Positions 52,804-63,859 of a DNA stretch of 64,000 bases are shown one piece after another. The DNA lies in NCBI RefSeq assembly GCF_001752395.1, contig NZ_MKEK01000001.1:1363259-1427258 (forward strand), written 5' to 3'. Below the pieces are notes generated by a model. That model did not search any database and was not told the DNA's origin. It saw nothing but the letters and a program-made list of their open reading frames with translations. This DNA is from Rheinheimera salexigens. GTDB taxonomy: Bacteria; Pseudomonadota; Gammaproteobacteria; Enterobacterales; Alteromonadaceae. Position 1 is the first letter of the stretch; each line of letters starts with the position of its first letter. Made by a program: the position numbers and the translations under genes.

Positions 52804-53679
52804 ATGAGTTGGTTAGAAAAAATTCTGCCTAGAACATCGTCATCTTCTTCTCGTCGAAATATACCTGAGGGTGTCTGGACTAAATGTACCTCTTGTGATG
52901 CCGTATTATACAAGGCAGATTTAGAGCGCAATCTTGGTGTGTGTCCAAAATGTGATCATCATATGCGGGTATCTGCAAGAACGCGGTTAAAAGACTTTTT
53001 AGATTCTAATAGCGGTAAAGAATTAGCCGCAGATCTTGAGCCACAAGACTTACTTAAGTTTAGAGACAGTAAGCGTTATAAAGATCGCTTAGTGGCAGCG
53101 CAAAAACAAACTAATGAAAAAGATGCCATGATTGTTATGCATGGTACTTTGCAACAAATGCCGATTGTGGTGGCGTCTTTTGAGTTTGAATTTATGGGCG
53201 GCTCTATGGCGTCTGTAGTGGGTGCTAAGTTTGTGGCAGGTGTTGACTATGCTATAGAACATAAAGTGCCCTTTGTCTGCTTTTCTGCCAGTGGCGGGGC
53301 GCGGATGCAAGAAGCTTTATTCTCGTTAATGCAAATGGCTAAAACCAGTGCAGCGTTAGCTAAGCTTAGTGAACAAGGACTGCCTTATATTTCGGTGTTA
53401 ACGGACCCAACCATGGGCGGCGTATCCGCTAGCTTAGCCATGTTAGGGGATGTTAATATTGGTGAACCTAAAGCACTAATTGGTTTTGCAGGCCCCCGAG
53501 TTATAGAACAAACAGTGCGAGAGAAGTTACCTGAAGGTTTTCAGCGTAGTGAATTCTTATTAGATCACGGTGCAATTGATATGATAGTTGACCGGCGAAA
53601 AATGCGCGATACAATTGCCAGACTTGTCGCTAAATTTATGCAGTTGCCTGCTCCAGTTACGGAGACTGACGACGCTTAA
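52804..53679 (+). CDS. accD: acetyl-CoA carboxylase carboxyltransferase subunit beta
   Basis: With AccA transfers CO2 from carboxybiotin to acetyl-CoA, giving malonyl-CoA. A 291-residue protein with an N-terminal zinc finger (C28, C31, C47, C50) and a crotonase-like body with [22 protein letters not shown] and [16 protein letters not shown] precedes the ATG. folC follows after 6 bp, and the two are probably cotranscribed. Confidence 0.97.
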   Translation: MSWLEKILPRTSSSSSRRNIPEGVWTKCTSCDAVLYKADLERNLGVCPKCDHHMRVSARTRLKDFLDSNSGKELAADLEPQDLLKFRDSKRYKDRLVAAQKQTNEKDAMIVMHGTLQQMPIVVASFEFEFMGGSMASVVGAKFVAGVDYAIEHKVPFVCFSASGGARMQEALFSLMQMAKTSAALAKLSEQGLPYISVLTDPTMGGVSASLAMLGDVNIGEPKALIGFAGPRVIEQTVREKLPEGFQRSEFLLDHGAIDMIVDRRKMRDTIARLVAKFMQLPAPVTETDDA

Positions 53680-53685
53680 GGGTTT

Positions 53686-54963
53686 ATGTCAACTACAATC
53701 ATAAATAGCCAATCGTGCCAGACCCTGGACGATTGGCTTTATTATATAGAGCAAAGCCATCCGATAGATAAAATTGAGCTGGGACTGGCGCGGGTAGAAG
53801 CTGTCGCTAATAAAGGCCAATTGCAACATTTGCCGGGTAAAAAAGTGCTGATTGCTGGCACCAATGGTAAAGGCACCACAGCACGCTGTATCGAGCAATT
53901 ATTGCTGGCGCAAGGCGCGACAGTGGGCGTGTACAGTTCTCCCCATTTACTACGCTTTAACGAACGCTTACGAATTAATGGCCAAGATGTAGCCGATAAT
54001 GACTGGGTTGCTGCTTTTGCTTATATTGAACAGTTACGCGGTGATATTGGCTTAACTTATTTTGAGTTCACGACTTTAGTAAGCTTTCATTTGTTGCGCC
54101 AAGCTAAGCTAGATTATTGCATCATTGAAGTTGGCTTAGGTGGGCGCTTAGACGCCACCAATATTATTCAACCTGATGTTAGCGTTATTACTACCATTGA
54201 TTTAGACCATCAAGATTGGTTAGGCAATGATCGCAATGTTATTGGCCGGGAAAAAGCCGGGGTGTTTAGAGCCGATGCAGTTGCTGTTATTGGTGAGTTA
54301 GATGTGCCGCCCTCGGTGATAGCCTATGCTAAAGAGCTAAATTGTGACAGTCGAGTGGTTAATAAAGACTATACTTATAGCGTTACAGCGAACAGCTGGA
54401 GTTGGCACAGCGGTGATGATGCATATACTGACTTACCTTTACCTAGCATTCCAGCACAAAATATCGCGTGTAGCTTAGTCGTTTTGCAACAGCTACAACA
54501 ATTACCTACCGCCAGCTTATTACGCGCTGAATTAAAAAATATTAGCTTAGTCGGGCGTATGCAGTGGTTACAATCTCAGCCTGCGATAATACTAGATGTA
54601 GCGCATAATCCGCAGTCTGCACAGTATTTGGCACAACAGTTGAGTCAGCTTAGTAGCCAATATAAACGTATTATTGCCTTAGTGGGTATGTTAAAAGATA
54701 AGGATATTGAGCATACTTTATTACCCTTGTTGCCAATAATGAGTCAATGGCATGTCGCAACGTTAGCGGTACCTCGTGGCGCAACTTCGCAACAATTGGC
54801 GCAAGTGCTTACGGGCTCTACAGCAGAGGTAATACAACATAACGATGTTGTTAGTACATTTAAGCAGTTAAGACAGCAGTTACAGGCAGAAGACTTGTTG
54901 GTAGTATTGGGATCTTTTGTCACCGTGTCAGCTGTGTTGTCAGATTATAAGGAGACAAAATGA
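53686..54963 (+). CDS. folC: bifunctional folylpolyglutamate / dihydrofolate synthase
   Basis: A 425-residue Mur-ligase-like enzyme that adds glutamate to dihydropteroate and folates. P-loop GTNGKGT at 58-64; EVGLGGRLDATN and DVAHNPQS are family motifs. Its stop overlaps the dedD start as ATGA. Confidence 0.96.
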   Translation: MSTTIINSQSCQTLDDWLYYIEQSHPIDKIELGLARVEAVANKGQLQHLPGKKVLIAGTNGKGTTARCIEQLLLAQGATVGVYSSPHLLRFNERLRINGQDVADNDWVAAFAYIEQLRGDIGLTYFEFTTLVSFHLLRQAKLDYCIIEVGLGGRLDATNIIQPDVSVITTIDLDHQDWLGNDRNVIGREKAGVFRADAVAVIGELDVPPSVIAYAKELNCDSRVVNKDYTYSVTANSWSWHSGDDAYTDLPLPSIPAQNIACSLVVLQQLQQLPTASLLRAELKNISLVGRMQWLQSQPAIILDVAHNPQSAQYLAQQLSQLSSQYKRIIALVGMLKDKDIEHTLLPLLPIMSQWHVATLAVPRGATSQQLAQVLTGSTAEVIQHNDVVSTFKQLRQQLQAEDLLVVLGSFVTVSAVLSDYKETK

Positions 54964-55577
54964 CATCCGCATTTAAACATCGTTTGTTAGGGACCGTAAT
55001 TTTAGTGTTGGCTGGTGTGATTTTTTTACCTGACTTATTAGATGGCGAAAAACAAGTTGTTAAAGACGACTTTAAAGTGATCCCAGAGCGGCCAGAATTT
55101 GAAGCTGTACCTAATCAGCAAGCGGTTCAAACCCAATCTATGGCCTCTGTGCGAGCAGAAATTGCCAATAATGCAGTTGATGAACCCATTCTTGATCAAT
55201 CGACTGCTACTGAGCAAAGCGAACAGCTACCAGCACAACAGTACGCGCAAGTGACGGTGCCCTCTGAAACTAGTACTAGCGTTAATAACAGTAATAAACT
55301 GCAGAATGCTGCGCTATCCCAAGCGGCTTGGGTTGTCAGTGTCGGCAGCTTTAGTAAAGAGCAAAATGCCAATGCTTTAATGGCGAAATTACGCCAGGCG
55401 GGTTTTGCTTCTTTTACCCGCTCGGTCACGAATAGCAATGGCTTGCAATTAACTAGCGTGCTAGTGGGACCGGAACTGAAAAAAGAACGTTTAGAACAAC
55501 AATTGCCTAAATTGCAAAAAATAACCGGTATTGAGCGCTTACGCTTAGTTAATTATCAACCTACTGAAAATAATTAG
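54960..55577 (+). CDS. dedD: SPOR-domain cell division protein DedD
   Basis: A 205-residue bitopic inner-membrane protein: TM anchor near residues 7-25 (RLLGTVILVLAGVIFLPDLL), a variable Gln/Ser-rich periplasmic linker, and a C-terminal SPOR domain (AAWVVSVGSFSKEQNANALMAKLRQAGF) that binds denuded septal peptidoglycan. It overlaps folC. Confidence 0.92.
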   Translation: MTSAFKHRLLGTVILVLAGVIFLPDLLDGEKQVVKDDFKVIPERPEFEAVPNQQAVQTQSMASVRAEIANNAVDEPILDQSTATEQSEQLPAQQYAQVTVPSETSTSVNNSNKLQNAALSQAAWVVSVGSFSKEQNANALMAKLRQAGFASFTRSVTNSNGLQLTSVLVGPELKKERLEQQLPKLQKITGIERLRLVNYQPTENN

Positions 55578-55636
55578 CCAACTAGTGCTTAGCTTTGTTA
55601 GAATATGCGCCGTCTTCAAACAACCTTTGGTAGCAT

Positions 55637-56125
55637 ATGGTCTGGGTTGATTTTGCCATTTTGGCAGTTATAGCCTTATCTTCTGTGATTAGCCTCGTTA
55701 GGGGTTTTGTCAAAGAAGCCGTCTCTCTTGCGGTATGGATCTTGGCCTTTTTTATTGCCAGTCAATACTATCCTCATTTAGCCAGCTTACTCACTTCTAT
55801 GTCTGATCCGACATTGCGCAATGCTTCAGCTATTGCCATCTTGTTTGTCAGTAGTTTATTGGTGGGTGCTATCGTTAATTATGTTATTAGCAAATTAGTT
55901 CAGACAACGGGCTTATCGGGTACCGATCGGGTGTTAGGATTGGTGTTTGGTGCCTTACGGGGCGTGCTAATTGTTAGTGCCGTATTGTTTTTTATGGATG
56001 CCTTTACCCCTGCAGCCTCAGCGCAATGGTGGAAAAGCTCTGTATTGATCCCTGAGTTTGGTTTTATCATTGAGTGGTTCTTTAGTTATATTCAGAATCA
56101 CTCCAGTTTTATGCAACAGCCTTAG
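55637..56125 (+). CDS. cvpA: CvpA family membrane protein
   Basis: A 162-residue inner-membrane protein with about four hydrophobic helices and the family block [27 protein letters not shown] at its start. Required for colicin V production and envelope tolerance in enterobacteria; molecular role is not settled. Sits directly before purF as in E. coli, 19 bp apart. Confidence 0.93.
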   Translation: MVWVDFAILAVIALSSVISLVRGFVKEAVSLAVWILAFFIASQYYPHLASLLTSMSDPTLRNASAIAILFVSSLLVGAIVNYVISKLVQTTGLSGTDRVLGLVFGALRGVLIVSAVLFFMDAFTPAASAQWWKSSVLIPEFGFIIEWFFSYIQNHSSFMQQP

Positions 56126-56144
56126 TACGGGCGAGGAATATTCC

Positions 56145-57659
56145 ATGTGTGGTGTTGTCGGTATTGTCGGAAAGTATCCTGTAAATCAAGCCTTGTATGA
56201 TGGCTTAACGGTGTTACAACACCGCGGTCAAGATGCCGCGGGTATTGTTACTATTGATAGTAATAACACCCTTAAATTACGCAAAGCCAATGGTTTGGTA
56301 AAAGATGTATTTGAAGTTCGGCATATGCAGCGCTTGGCGGGTAATATTGGTTTAGGCCATGTCCGCTATCCTACAGCGGGCTCTTCTAGCACCGCTGAAG
56401 CTCAGCCTTTTTATGTAAATAGCCCTTTTGGTATTGCCTTAGCCCACAATGGTAATTTAACTAACTCCCATTTATTAGTTGATGATATTTTCCGCATTGC
56501 CAAACGGCATATCAACACTACGTCTGACTCTGAAATATTATTAAATGTGTTAGCACATGAGTTAAATAATACTGGTGTGATGCAATTACAGCCGGAACAT
56601 ATTTTCCGTGCGGTAGCTAATGTTCATCGTAAAATACGTGGTGCATACGCCGCCATGGCGTTAATTATCGGCCACGGTTTATTAGCATTTCGTGATCCTA
56701 ATGGTATTAGACCATTAGTGATGGGTAAACGTGAAACGCCGCTTGGTACTGAATATATGGTGGCGTCAGAAAGTGTCGCTTTAGATGCCGATGGCTTTAC
56801 TGTTATGCGTGATGTTTCACCAGGTGAAGCGGTTTATATCACCCAAGAAGGTGAGTTACATACTTTTCAGTGTGCAGAAAACCCAAGTTATACACCGTGT
56901 ATTTTTGAGTATGTTTATTTTGCCCGTCCAGATTCGACCATTGATAATATCTCTGTTTATGCCTCGCGCGTGGCCATGGGCGCAGTATTAGGTGAAAAAA
57001 TTAAACGTGAGTGGGCGCATTTAGATATAGATGTAGTTATTCCTATTCCTGAAACCAGCACCGATACAGCATTAAAAATCGCCACTGTACTGGGTTTACC
57101 GTATCGCCAAGGCTATGTGAAAAATCGCTATATTGGTCGTACCTTTATAATGCCAGGTCAAGAAGCGCGAAAAAAATCTGTTAAGCGTAAATTGAATGCT
57201 ATTTGGCAAGAGTTTAAAGGTAAAAACGTATTATTAGTGGATGACTCTATTGTTCGCGGCACGACTTCTAAACAGATTATTGATATGGCACGTGAAGCGG
57301 GTGCGAAGAAAGTCTATTTTGCTTCTGCTGCACCTGAAGTACGCTTTCCTAATGTCTATGGCATAGATATGCCTTCGGCTAATGAGTTAATTGCCCATGG
57401 CCATGATGTTGATAGCATTTGTAACATTATTGGTGCTGACGGCTTAATTTTTCAATCGTTGCCAGACTTAATTGAAGCGGTACGTTTAGGTAATCCAGAA
57501 ATTAAACGGTTTGATACCTCGGTTTTTGATGGTAACTATGTCACTAACGATATTGATCAAAATTATTTAAATCGCTTAGAGCAATTGCGCAACAATGATG
57601 CCAAAGCTAAGGCCGATGTGGCCATGGCAACTGATTTAGAAATGTATAACGAAGGTTAA
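56145..57659 (+). CDS. purF: amidophosphoribosyltransferase
   Basis: First committed step of purine synthesis: PRPP + Gln to phosphoribosylamine. A 504-residue protein whose Cys2 ([10 protein letters not shown]) is the Ntn glutaminase nucleophile after Met removal; [10 protein letters not shown] and the PRPP loop [17 protein letters not shown] are present. The chosen ATG at 56145 exposes Cys2 and has GAGGAA upstream; the frame runs further upstream into cvpA and is rejected. Last gene of the cluster, with a terminator. Confidence 0.97.
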   Translation: MCGVVGIVGKYPVNQALYDGLTVLQHRGQDAAGIVTIDSNNTLKLRKANGLVKDVFEVRHMQRLAGNIGLGHVRYPTAGSSSTAEAQPFYVNSPFGIALAHNGNLTNSHLLVDDIFRIAKRHINTTSDSEILLNVLAHELNNTGVMQLQPEHIFRAVANVHRKIRGAYAAMALIIGHGLLAFRDPNGIRPLVMGKRETPLGTEYMVASESVALDADGFTVMRDVSPGEAVYITQEGELHTFQCAENPSYTPCIFEYVYFARPDSTIDNISVYASRVAMGAVLGEKIKREWAHLDIDVVIPIPETSTDTALKIATVLGLPYRQGYVKNRYIGRTFIMPGQEARKKSVKRKLNAIWQEFKGKNVLLVDDSIVRGTTSKQIIDMAREAGAKKVYFASAAPEVRFPNVYGIDMPSANELIAHGHDVDSICNIIGADGLIFQSLPDLIEAVRLGNPEIKRFDTSVFDGNYVTNDIDQNYLNRLEQLRNNDAKAKADVAMATDLEMYNEG

Positions 57660-57696
57660 GCGAGATCTTAATAAAATTTTAGCTAACTTTAGAATG

Positions 57697-57726
57697 AAAA
57701 AGGCAGTCAATAGACTGCCTTTTTTT
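57697..57726. terminator. terminator of the purF transcription unit
   Basis: AAAAAGGCAGTC-AATA-GACTGCCTTTTTT, twelve pairs. It also faces the convergent Yip1 gene. Confidence 0.93.
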
Positions 57727-57744
57727 GTTTGCAATAGTGAGTAG

Positions 57745-58344
57745 TTAATGGGAAAAGGCAGGACCTAAACCGTTATGCCATAAAATGGCAGTACCCGCTA
57801 AGATACACACTAATAACACTAATCCTGCTGTGACGACTGAGCTGGCATAGATAAAGCCGCGATCTTCAGGAATATGCATAATAATTGGTACGCCTACATA
57901 CAGCAGGTATACCGAATACGTTAAGCCTACTAATCCCGCTACAACGACAACCCAGAGTTCTGGATATAAACCTGCAAAGCCAACCATAAACATTGGTGTT
58001 GCAGTATAAGCTGCTAATTCAAGGGTTTGGGTATGGCTGGGCTTAGCACCAAAAGTAAGCGCCATCCAGTTAGCTATAAAGCCTAAAATAAAAACGCCGG
58101 CAATTAAAGCGACATACATGCCTAAAGCCATAATTCTAGCGCTGTCTGCTGTTAAGGTTATTCGATCACCAGCACCAATGCTCCAGCCTAGATGAACCGC
58201 TGAGTAATAAGCACATAGTGCAGGAATTAAAGCAATTAGCATAATGTGGATCATGCTGTAACGGAGGCTTTCATGTCGCGTATCTATAGTATGCCACTCT
58301 TGTTTTGGATGAGCATACAGACCCCATAAGTGATTCAATATCAT
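57745..58344 (-). CDS. Yip1-family membrane protein
   Basis: A 199-residue protein with five predicted TM helices and the Yip1 domain opening (LNHLWGLYAHPKQEWHTI) and central TATPMFMVGFAGLYPELWVVV. Function in bacteria is unknown. The frame is open to a GTG at 58362, but AAGGAT is correctly spaced for the ATG at 58344, which is preferred. Confidence 0.87.
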   Translation of the reverse strand: MILNHLWGLYAHPKQEWHTIDTRHESLRYSMIHIMLIALIPALCAYYSAVHLGWSIGAGDRITLTADSARIMALGMYVALIAGVFILGFIANWMALTFGAKPSHTQTLELAAYTATPMFMVGFAGLYPELWVVVVAGLVGLTYSVYLLYVGVPIIMHIPEDRGFIYASSVVTAGLVLLVCILAGTAILWHNGLGPAFSH

Positions 58345-58447
58345 AATTATTATCCTTGTCACTTCCTAATACGACTGGACCAATTGTATGATCCTTGTAT
58401 CAGTTATGACCAATATTCACCAGTTCGTCAAGTGAACTGACTAATAT

Positions 58448-59197
58448 TTATACCGGACAACCAGAATGAAACCGAAACTCGGTGTCTGGGTTTTCAATAA
58501 GTTCTGCTTCAACCTGACCAAAAAACTGTATGCGTGCAGTAATATCAGTACCGGCTATTTTAGCTGCTAACTGTAAATAATCTTCAAAATGGCGCGCTTC
58601 AGAGCGCAATAATGATAAATAAAAGTCGGCTAATGGTTTATCTAAAAATGGCGCTAACTTAGCAAAGCGTTCGCAAGAGCGAGCTTCAATATAGGCACCA
58701 CAAATTAATTTATCAATTAGCGCATTGGGCTCAAAAGTACTGACATGGCGTAGCATGCCTCGGGCATAGCGACTTGAGGTGATTTTGTCGTACGGAATTG
58801 CATAGTGTTGCATCATTTCTAGCACTTGATAAAAGTGATGTAATTCTTCCTTGATTAATAACACCATTTTATCCACTAACTCTTGGCCATAACCTGAGTT
58901 AGATTTAGGCAGCATAGACTTTTTAAGTCTTAAATCTGCTAGCTTCTGCCAATCACCTTGTTGCCGATAGGTAAAGTCTTCATAAGGCTTAAGCCATTGT
59001 AATAAGGCATCACCGCTTTGTTCATCAACCACATAACGGCGAATTAAATACATGGCAGATTGCGCCGCTTTTAATTCACATACTAAGTGGTCGGTTAATA
59101 AGATTGACAGATTCTCAGGCTGACGAGCTTGCTCAAGCCACTTATCAGGTGTGGCACAGTGCAAAAATGCATTTATAGGCGCTAACAACGATTGCAA
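58448..59197 (-). CDS. miaE: tRNA 2-methylthio-N6-isopentenyladenosine-37 hydroxylase
   Basis: A 249-residue diiron hydroxylase that converts ms2i6A37 to ms2io6A37 in tRNAs reading UNN codons. The ferritin-like helices hold iron ligands in HLVCELKAAQSAMYLIRRY, KEELHHFYQVLEMM, IEARSCERFAKL and SEARHFEDYL. The start is a TTG with AAAGGA upstream, an uncommon codon; no ATG fits. It is the third gene of a ppiB-lpxH-miaE run on this strand. Confidence 0.94.
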   Translation of the reverse strand: MQSLLAPINAFLHCATPDKWLEQARQPENLSILLTDHLVCELKAAQSAMYLIRRYVVDEQSGDALLQWLKPYEDFTYRQQGDWQKLADLRLKKSMLPKSNSGYGQELVDKMVLLIKEELHHFYQVLEMMQHYAIPYDKITSSRYARGMLRHVSTFEPNALIDKLICGAYIEARSCERFAKLAPFLDKPLADFYLSLLRSEARHFEDYLQLAAKIAGTDITARIQFFGQVEAELIENPDTEFRFHSGCPV

Positions 59198-59247
59198 AAC
59201 AATTCCTTTAATTTCAATGAGAAAGTGTGGGTGTGAATAAAGTAAAA

Positions 59248-60006
59248 TCAGTCGCTTAGGGGATTAAAAAATAATTGCCACTGATCAGCATTGACCAATA
59301 AATAACTACTTTGGCTATACCAATCACCTAACACATAACGCTGAGCTGTTTGCTGGTTAATCTCGAGCTGATGCACCGCTGGACGATGGGTATGACCATG
59401 GATTAATTTAAGTACATTGGCTTGGTGCATCACACTGATAACGGCTGCAGGGGTGACATCCATTATTTGCTGTTGATTGCTGTTGGTATACTGCTGTTTA
59501 TGCTTGGCACTGCGTAAGCGGGCTTTTTGGGCTAAATGTTGGCGTAATTTTAGCGGTAAATTAAGCATTAAAAACTGCCACCAGGGTTGGTTCCACCATT
59601 TACGAAACTTCTGATAGGCTATATCTAAAGTGCACAGGCTATCGCCATGCATTATCAGGGTAGGTGTGCCGTATAAGTCGATCACTTGCTCGGCTGGCAA
59701 TAGTGTCATGCCACAGCGGGTTGCATATTGCTGGCGTAGAAAGAAATCACGGTTACCATGAATAAAAAACAACTGAGTACCTTGGTTACTCAGTTGTTTC
59801 AATGCAGCTGCCACATCTGCTACTAATGGCTCTGGATTATCATCGCCAATCCAGACATCAAATAAATCGCCAAGAATATATACAGCGTCGGCATTAACAG
59901 CAGTTGTATGCAAAAAATGCATAAAGGCTGCAGTAATATCGGGGCGCTGTGCTGATAAATGCACATCAGCGATAAAAAGCGTATGCGGCATGCTGTTAGT
60001 GCTCAT
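59248..60006 (-). CDS. lpxH: UDP-2,3-diacylglucosamine diphosphatase
   Basis: Makes lipid X in lipid A synthesis, at the inner membrane. A 252-residue calcineurin-like phosphoesterase: FIADVHLS, GDLFDVWIGDD, HGNRDFFL, MHGDSLCT and HGHTHRP provide the manganese ligands. ATG at 60006 has AAAGAG upstream; ATG five codons later is possible. Same strand as ppiB, 38 bp after it, matching the E. coli order. Confidence 0.95.
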   Translation of the reverse strand: MSTNSMPHTLFIADVHLSAQRPDITAAFMHFLHTTAVNADAVYILGDLFDVWIGDDNPEPLVADVAAALKQLSNQGTQLFFIHGNRDFFLRQQYATRCGMTLLPAEQVIDLYGTPTLIMHGDSLCTLDIAYQKFRKWWNQPWWQFLMLNLPLKLRQHLAQKARLRSAKHKQQYTNSNQQQIMDVTPAAVISVMHQANVLKLIHGHTHRPAVHQLEINQQTAQRYVLGDWYSQSSYLLVNADQWQLFFNPLSD

Positions 60007-60044
60007 TGCGATAGCTCTTTGCGTTAGGCAGCTGTCTATAAGTT

Positions 60045-60539
60045 TTAGGCTTCAATAACAGCTTTTTCAATAATAACCGGTTCTACAGGTACATCAGCAT
60101 GGCCATGCGAGTTGCCAGTTTTTACCTTTTTGATGCTATCTACCACATCCATACCTTCAACAACTTCACCAAAAACGCAATAACCCCAGCCTGAACTTGT
60201 TTCTGAGCTGTGATTTAAAAAGTCGTTATCGCCAACGTTGATAAAAAACTGGTTAGACGCTGAATGCGGATCATTAGTGCGCGCCATAGCAATAGTGCCT
60301 TTTTTATTGGCAACTTTATTATTGGCTTCATTTTTAATGGTAGCATTTGCGGTTTTTTGCTGCATATCTGCAGTAAAACCACCGCCTTGAACCATAAAAC
60401 CATCAATCACGCGGTGAAAAATAGTGTTATCGTAAAAACCTGCTTTAACATAGTTGGTAAAGTTTTCTGCAGTTATTGGCGCTTTATCGGCAAAAAGTTG
60501 TAATTTAATAACGCCGTAATTGGTATGTAAGCTGATCAT
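60045..60539 (-). CDS. ppiB: peptidyl-prolyl cis-trans isomerase B (cyclophilin)
   Basis: A 164-residue cytoplasmic cyclophilin with [15 protein letters not shown] and [26 protein letters not shown], including the catalytic Arg and Phe. The frame is open upstream to 60782, over cysS, but the ATG at 60539 has AGAGG and matches the family N-terminus [16 protein letters not shown]. Divergent from cysS, as in enterobacteria. Confidence 0.96.
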   Translation of the reverse strand: MISLHTNYGVIKLQLFADKAPITAENFTNYVKAGFYDNTIFHRVIDGFMVQGGGFTADMQQKTANATIKNEANNKVANKKGTIAMARTNDPHSASNQFFINVGDNDFLNHSSETSSGWGYCVFGEVVEGMDVVDSIKKVKTGNSHGHADVPVEPVIIEKAVIEA

Positions 60540-60687
60540 AAAATAGCCTCTTAATTTAAGTTGGTTTATTCTACCTGAGCTAGGGCGAATCATAAAGCAA
60601 AGATAGCGGCACAAGGGTGCCAGTGATACACTATTGGGCAATAAATTAAGCAATAATATCGGCCAGAGAGGCCACTTTGAGGACACG

Positions 60688-62076
60688 ATGCTACATATTT
60701 TTAATACCTTAACCCGAAAAAAGCAGCTGTTTACACCTATTGAGCCGGGTAAAGTAGGGCTGTATGTTTGCGGTATTACCATTTATGACTATTGTCATGT
60801 TGGCCATGCTAGAACCTATGTTGCCTTTGATGTCATTAATCGTTACTTACGTTTCTCTGGCTACGATGTTACTTATGTTCGTAATATTACAGATGTTGAC
60901 GATAAAATAATTAAACGTGCGGCAGAAAACAATGAAAGTTGTGATGCATTAACGGCGCGCTTTACTGAGGCTATGCATGCCGATTTTGCTGCCTTGGGTT
61001 TAATGCCAGCTGATATTGAACCAAGAGTTACTACTCACATGGCTGAAATTATTAGCATGATTGAGCAGCTAGTGGCGAAAGGTTACGCTTATGAAGCGGC
61101 TGGCGATGTATTATTTGATGTTAGTAAATATCAGGCCTATGGCGAGTTAAGCCAACAGAATTTACAGATGTTACAGTCTGGCTCACGGGTAGAAGTGGCC
61201 GATAATAAAGATGATCCATTAGATTTTGTGTTATGGAAATCTGCCAAAGCGGGTGAGCCATTTTGGAGCTCGCCATGGGGTGATGGCCGTCCTGGTTGGC
61301 ATATTGAGTGTTCTGCTATGAGCGCCAAGCACTTAGGTCAACACTTTGATATTCATGGTGGCGGCTCTGATTTACAATTTCCGCATCATGAAAATGAAAT
61401 TGCTCAATCAACCTGTGCTCATGATCATAAGTACGTCAATACTTGGATCCATACCGGTATGGTGCAAGTAGATAAAGAAAAAATGTCTAAGTCTTTAGGT
61501 AATTTCTTTACCGTTAAAGATGTATTAGCCAACTTTAATGCCGAGTCTGTGCGTTATTTCTTATTATCGAGCCATTATCGCAGCCAGCTGAATTACTCTA
61601 GTGAAAATTTAGAGCAAGCCCATGCCGCTTTAGGTCGCTTATACACGGCATTACGTAATGTGCAGCTCAGCGAAAGTATTAGCGAAAGTATTGATATGGC
61701 TAGTGACTATATCAGCCAGTTTAAAGCGGCGATGGATGATGATTTTAATACCCCTGAAGCTTTACCGGTATTATTTGAATTAGCCCGTGAAGTTAACCGT
61801 TGTAAAGAAACCGAACCGGCTAAAGCAAAAAAACTAGCGGCAGAGCTTAAATTATTAGCCGGCGTGCTAGGGTTATTGCAAGGTAGTGCTGAACAGTTTT
61901 TGCAATCAGGCACTTCGGATGATGATGTGACTGAAATTGAAGCTTTGATTACACAACGTAATGAAGCCAGAGCTAACAAGGACTGGGCTGCAGCTGATGC
62001 TGCGCGTAGCGCGTTAACCGCTAAAGGTATTATCGTTGAAGATAAAAACGGTGTGACGACTTGGCGTAGAGGCTAA
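60688..62076 (+). CDS. cysS: cysteinyl-tRNA synthetase
   Basis: A 462-residue class I synthetase. Zinc-ligand C28 in YVCGIT, the HIGH-type motif HVGH at 37-40, [21 protein letters not shown], and KMSKSLGN (KMSKS loop) are all present. The ATG at 60688 begins the conserved [12 protein letters not shown]; an upstream in-frame ATG at 60634 lacks support. GAGGA lies before the start. Convergent with folD. Confidence 0.97.
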   Translation: MLHIFNTLTRKKQLFTPIEPGKVGLYVCGITIYDYCHVGHARTYVAFDVINRYLRFSGYDVTYVRNITDVDDKIIKRAAENNESCDALTARFTEAMHADFAALGLMPADIEPRVTTHMAEIISMIEQLVAKGYAYEAAGDVLFDVSKYQAYGELSQQNLQMLQSGSRVEVADNKDDPLDFVLWKSAKAGEPFWSSPWGDGRPGWHIECSAMSAKHLGQHFDIHGGGSDLQFPHHENEIAQSTCAHDHKYVNTWIHTGMVQVDKEKMSKSLGNFFTVKDVLANFNAESVRYFLLSSHYRSQLNYSSENLEQAHAALGRLYTALRNVQLSESISESIDMASDYISQFKAAMDDDFNTPEALPVLFELAREVNRCKETEPAKAKKLAAELKLLAGVLGLLQGSAEQFLQSGTSDDDVTEIEALITQRNEARANKDWAAADAARSALTAKGIIVEDKNGVTTWRRG

Positions 62077-62175
62077 GCACCCTTTACCAATACAACTAGA
62101 CCGCTACAACTAAACTAGTGCTGTTAATCCAGTGCTAGGTATTAGTAGCAGTAAAAGTAAACAGTATTCGTTAAA

Positions 62176-62205
62176 TAAAAAAACCGCCAATTGGCGGTTT
62201 TTTTA
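62176..62205. terminator. bidirectional terminator between cysS and folD
   Basis: A perfect 30-bp palindrome centred on CCGCCAATTGGCGG with seven A/T pairs at each end; it serves both convergent genes. Confidence 0.95.
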
Positions 62206-62216
62206 TACTGATTAAC

Positions 62217-63077
62217 TTAATGCTTATCGTGATACAGCTGACAAGCTTCTAAAGTATTTTCTATTAAACTCGCTACGGTCATTGGACCCACGCCGCCAGG
62301 TACTGGTGTGATATAGCGTGCGCGTTCGGCAGCTTTATCGTATTCAATGTCGCCAACTAATTTGCCGCTATCTAAACGGTTGATACCCACATCAATAACT
62401 AATGCGCCGGGTTTAATCCAATCACCTGGAATAAACTCAGCACGGCCCACCGCAACAATTAATAAATCAGCGCGACGAACGTGTTGCTCTAAGTTTTTAG
62501 TGAATTTATGGCACACCGTAGTAGTACAACCGGCTAACAGTAATTCTAACGCCATGGGTCGACCGACAATATTAGAAGCTCCCACTACGACTGCATCCAT
62601 GCTCTTAACGTTAACGCCGGTGCTTTGTAATAGTGTCATGATACCTTTAGGAGTACATGAGCGTAGGGCGGGCATACGTTGCGCTAGGCGACCTATATTG
62701 TAGGGATGGAAACCATCAACATCTTTATGTGGATGAATCCGCTCTAACACTGCAGAGACATCTAAGCCGGCAGGCAAGGGCAGTTGCACTAAAATGCCGT
62801 CAACGGTTTTATCTAGATTTAGTGTGTCGATAAGCTCAAGTAATTGCTTCTCAGTGGTGTCTGAGGGTAAATCGTATGACACCGAATGAAAGCCGACTTC
62901 TTCACAGGCTTTACGTTTACTGCCAACATAAACTTGTGAAGCAGCATCAAGGCCAACCAAAATAACGGCTAAACCGGGTGGACGACGACCTGCGGCAATG
63001 CGAGCTCGAACTTGGGCTGCTACAGTGTCTTTTGTGGCTTGTGCTACGGCTTTGCCGTCAATGATTTGTGCTGTCAT
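62217..63077 (-). CDS. folD: methylenetetrahydrofolate dehydrogenase / cyclohydrolase
   Basis: A 286-residue bifunctional enzyme of one-carbon metabolism. [14 protein letters not shown] holds the catalytic Lys; [28 protein letters not shown] (NADP site) and [19 protein letters not shown] are diagnostic. Confidence 0.97.
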   Translation of the reverse strand: MTAQIIDGKAVAQATKDTVAAQVRARIAAGRRPPGLAVILVGLDAASQVYVGSKRKACEEVGFHSVSYDLPSDTTEKQLLELIDTLNLDKTVDGILVQLPLPAGLDVSAVLERIHPHKDVDGFHPYNIGRLAQRMPALRSCTPKGIMTLLQSTGVNVKSMDAVVVGASNIVGRPMALELLLAGCTTTVCHKFTKNLEQHVRRADLLIVAVGRAEFIPGDWIKPGALVIDVGINRLDSGKLVGDIEYDKAAERARYITPVPGGVGPMTVASLIENTLEACQLYHDKH

Positions 63078-63218
63078 CTAAAATGGGTCTCTGGCGCTAT
63101 TTATTTGATGGCGCTATTTTCGCATAGGCTTAACCATAACTCCATCCCGCATTTTTAGTTGTTTATTGCACAATAGGTTCAAATAATAGGCAGTCAGCTG
63201 TATTATGTGAAAAAAGGT

Positions 63219-63247
63219 TTGACCCTTTGCTTAGTCGGCTGTAATAT
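63219..63247 (+). promoter_or_regulatory. tRNA operon promoter
   Basis: -35 TTGACC (63219-63224), 17-nt spacer, -10 TAATAT (63242-63247), then a GC-rich discriminator TCCGCCCC typical of stringently controlled stable-RNA promoters. It stands 30 bp before the first tRNA. Confidence 0.85.
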
Positions 63248-63276
63248 TCCGCCCCGTTGCCCCAGTGCAATTATGT

Positions 63277-63353
63277 CGGTGATTAGCGCAGCTTGGTAGC
63301 GCACTTGGTTTGGGTCCAAGGGGTCGCAGGTTCAAATCCTGCATCACCGACCA
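63277..63353 (+). tRNA. tRNA-Pro (UGG), copy 1
   Basis: 77 nt with encoded CCA. Acceptor CGGTGAT / ATCACCG, anticodon loop TTTGGGT with anticodon TGG, and GGTTCAAATCC T-arm. First gene of the tRNA operon. Confidence 0.96.
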
Positions 63354-63419
63354 TTTTTAAATTTAGAGTGATATAATTATTATTCTAAATATAAAATAGC
63401 TTGATAGGGTTTCTATTGT

Positions 63420-63496
<77 letters not shown>

Positions 63497-63569
63497 TAAT
63501 AAGCGCTATAGTAATTAAGCAGTAACTAGTATAGTAAAAGTGTTAAAGTTAGATAGTACAGGTTTCAAT

Positions 63570-63646
63570 GGTGGTTGTAGCTCAGTTGGTAGAGCCCCGG
63601 ATTGTGATTCCGGTTGTCGTGGGTTCGAACCCCATCATCCACCCCA
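63570..63646 (+). tRNA. tRNA-His (GUG)
   Basis: 77 nt including the extra 5' G(-1) facing C73, the tRNA-His identity element. Anticodon GTG in ATTGTGATT; encoded CCA. Confidence 0.95.
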
Positions 63647-63658
63647 TTTCTATATTGT

Positions 63659-63735
63659 CGGTGATTAGCGCAGCTTGGTAGCGCACTTGGTTTGGGTCCA
63701 AGGGGTCGCAGGTTCAAATCCTGCATCACCGACCA
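63659..63735 (+). tRNA. tRNA-Pro (UGG), copy 2
   Basis: Identical in sequence to the first tRNA-Pro over 77 nt, so the cluster grew by duplication or is kept uniform by gene conversion. Confidence 0.96.
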
Positions 63736-63775
63736 CTTCTCTTGATTTAAAACACATAATTAAAATTCAACATTT

Positions 63776-63849
63776 AAAAGCGCACTTGGTTTGGGTACTC
63801 TCAATCCCACGGGCCACAGGTTCAAATCCTGCATCACCGACCACTTCTC
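63776..63849 (+). repeat. chimeric tRNA-Pro fragment, copy A
   Basis: Contains tRNA-Pro bases GCGCACTTGGTTTGGGT, then an unrelated 20-base insert (TACTCTCAATCCCACGGGCC in the middle), then the tRNA-Pro 3' part through CCA plus the CTTCTC that follows copy 2. It lacks the acceptor 5' strand and cannot fold as a normal tRNA. Confidence 0.85.
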
Positions 63850-63859
63850 TTTAGGTTAT

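Noticed and set aside
60540..60782. N-terminal extension of ppiB
   Set aside because: It runs antisense through the cysS start and lacks similarity to cyclophilins.
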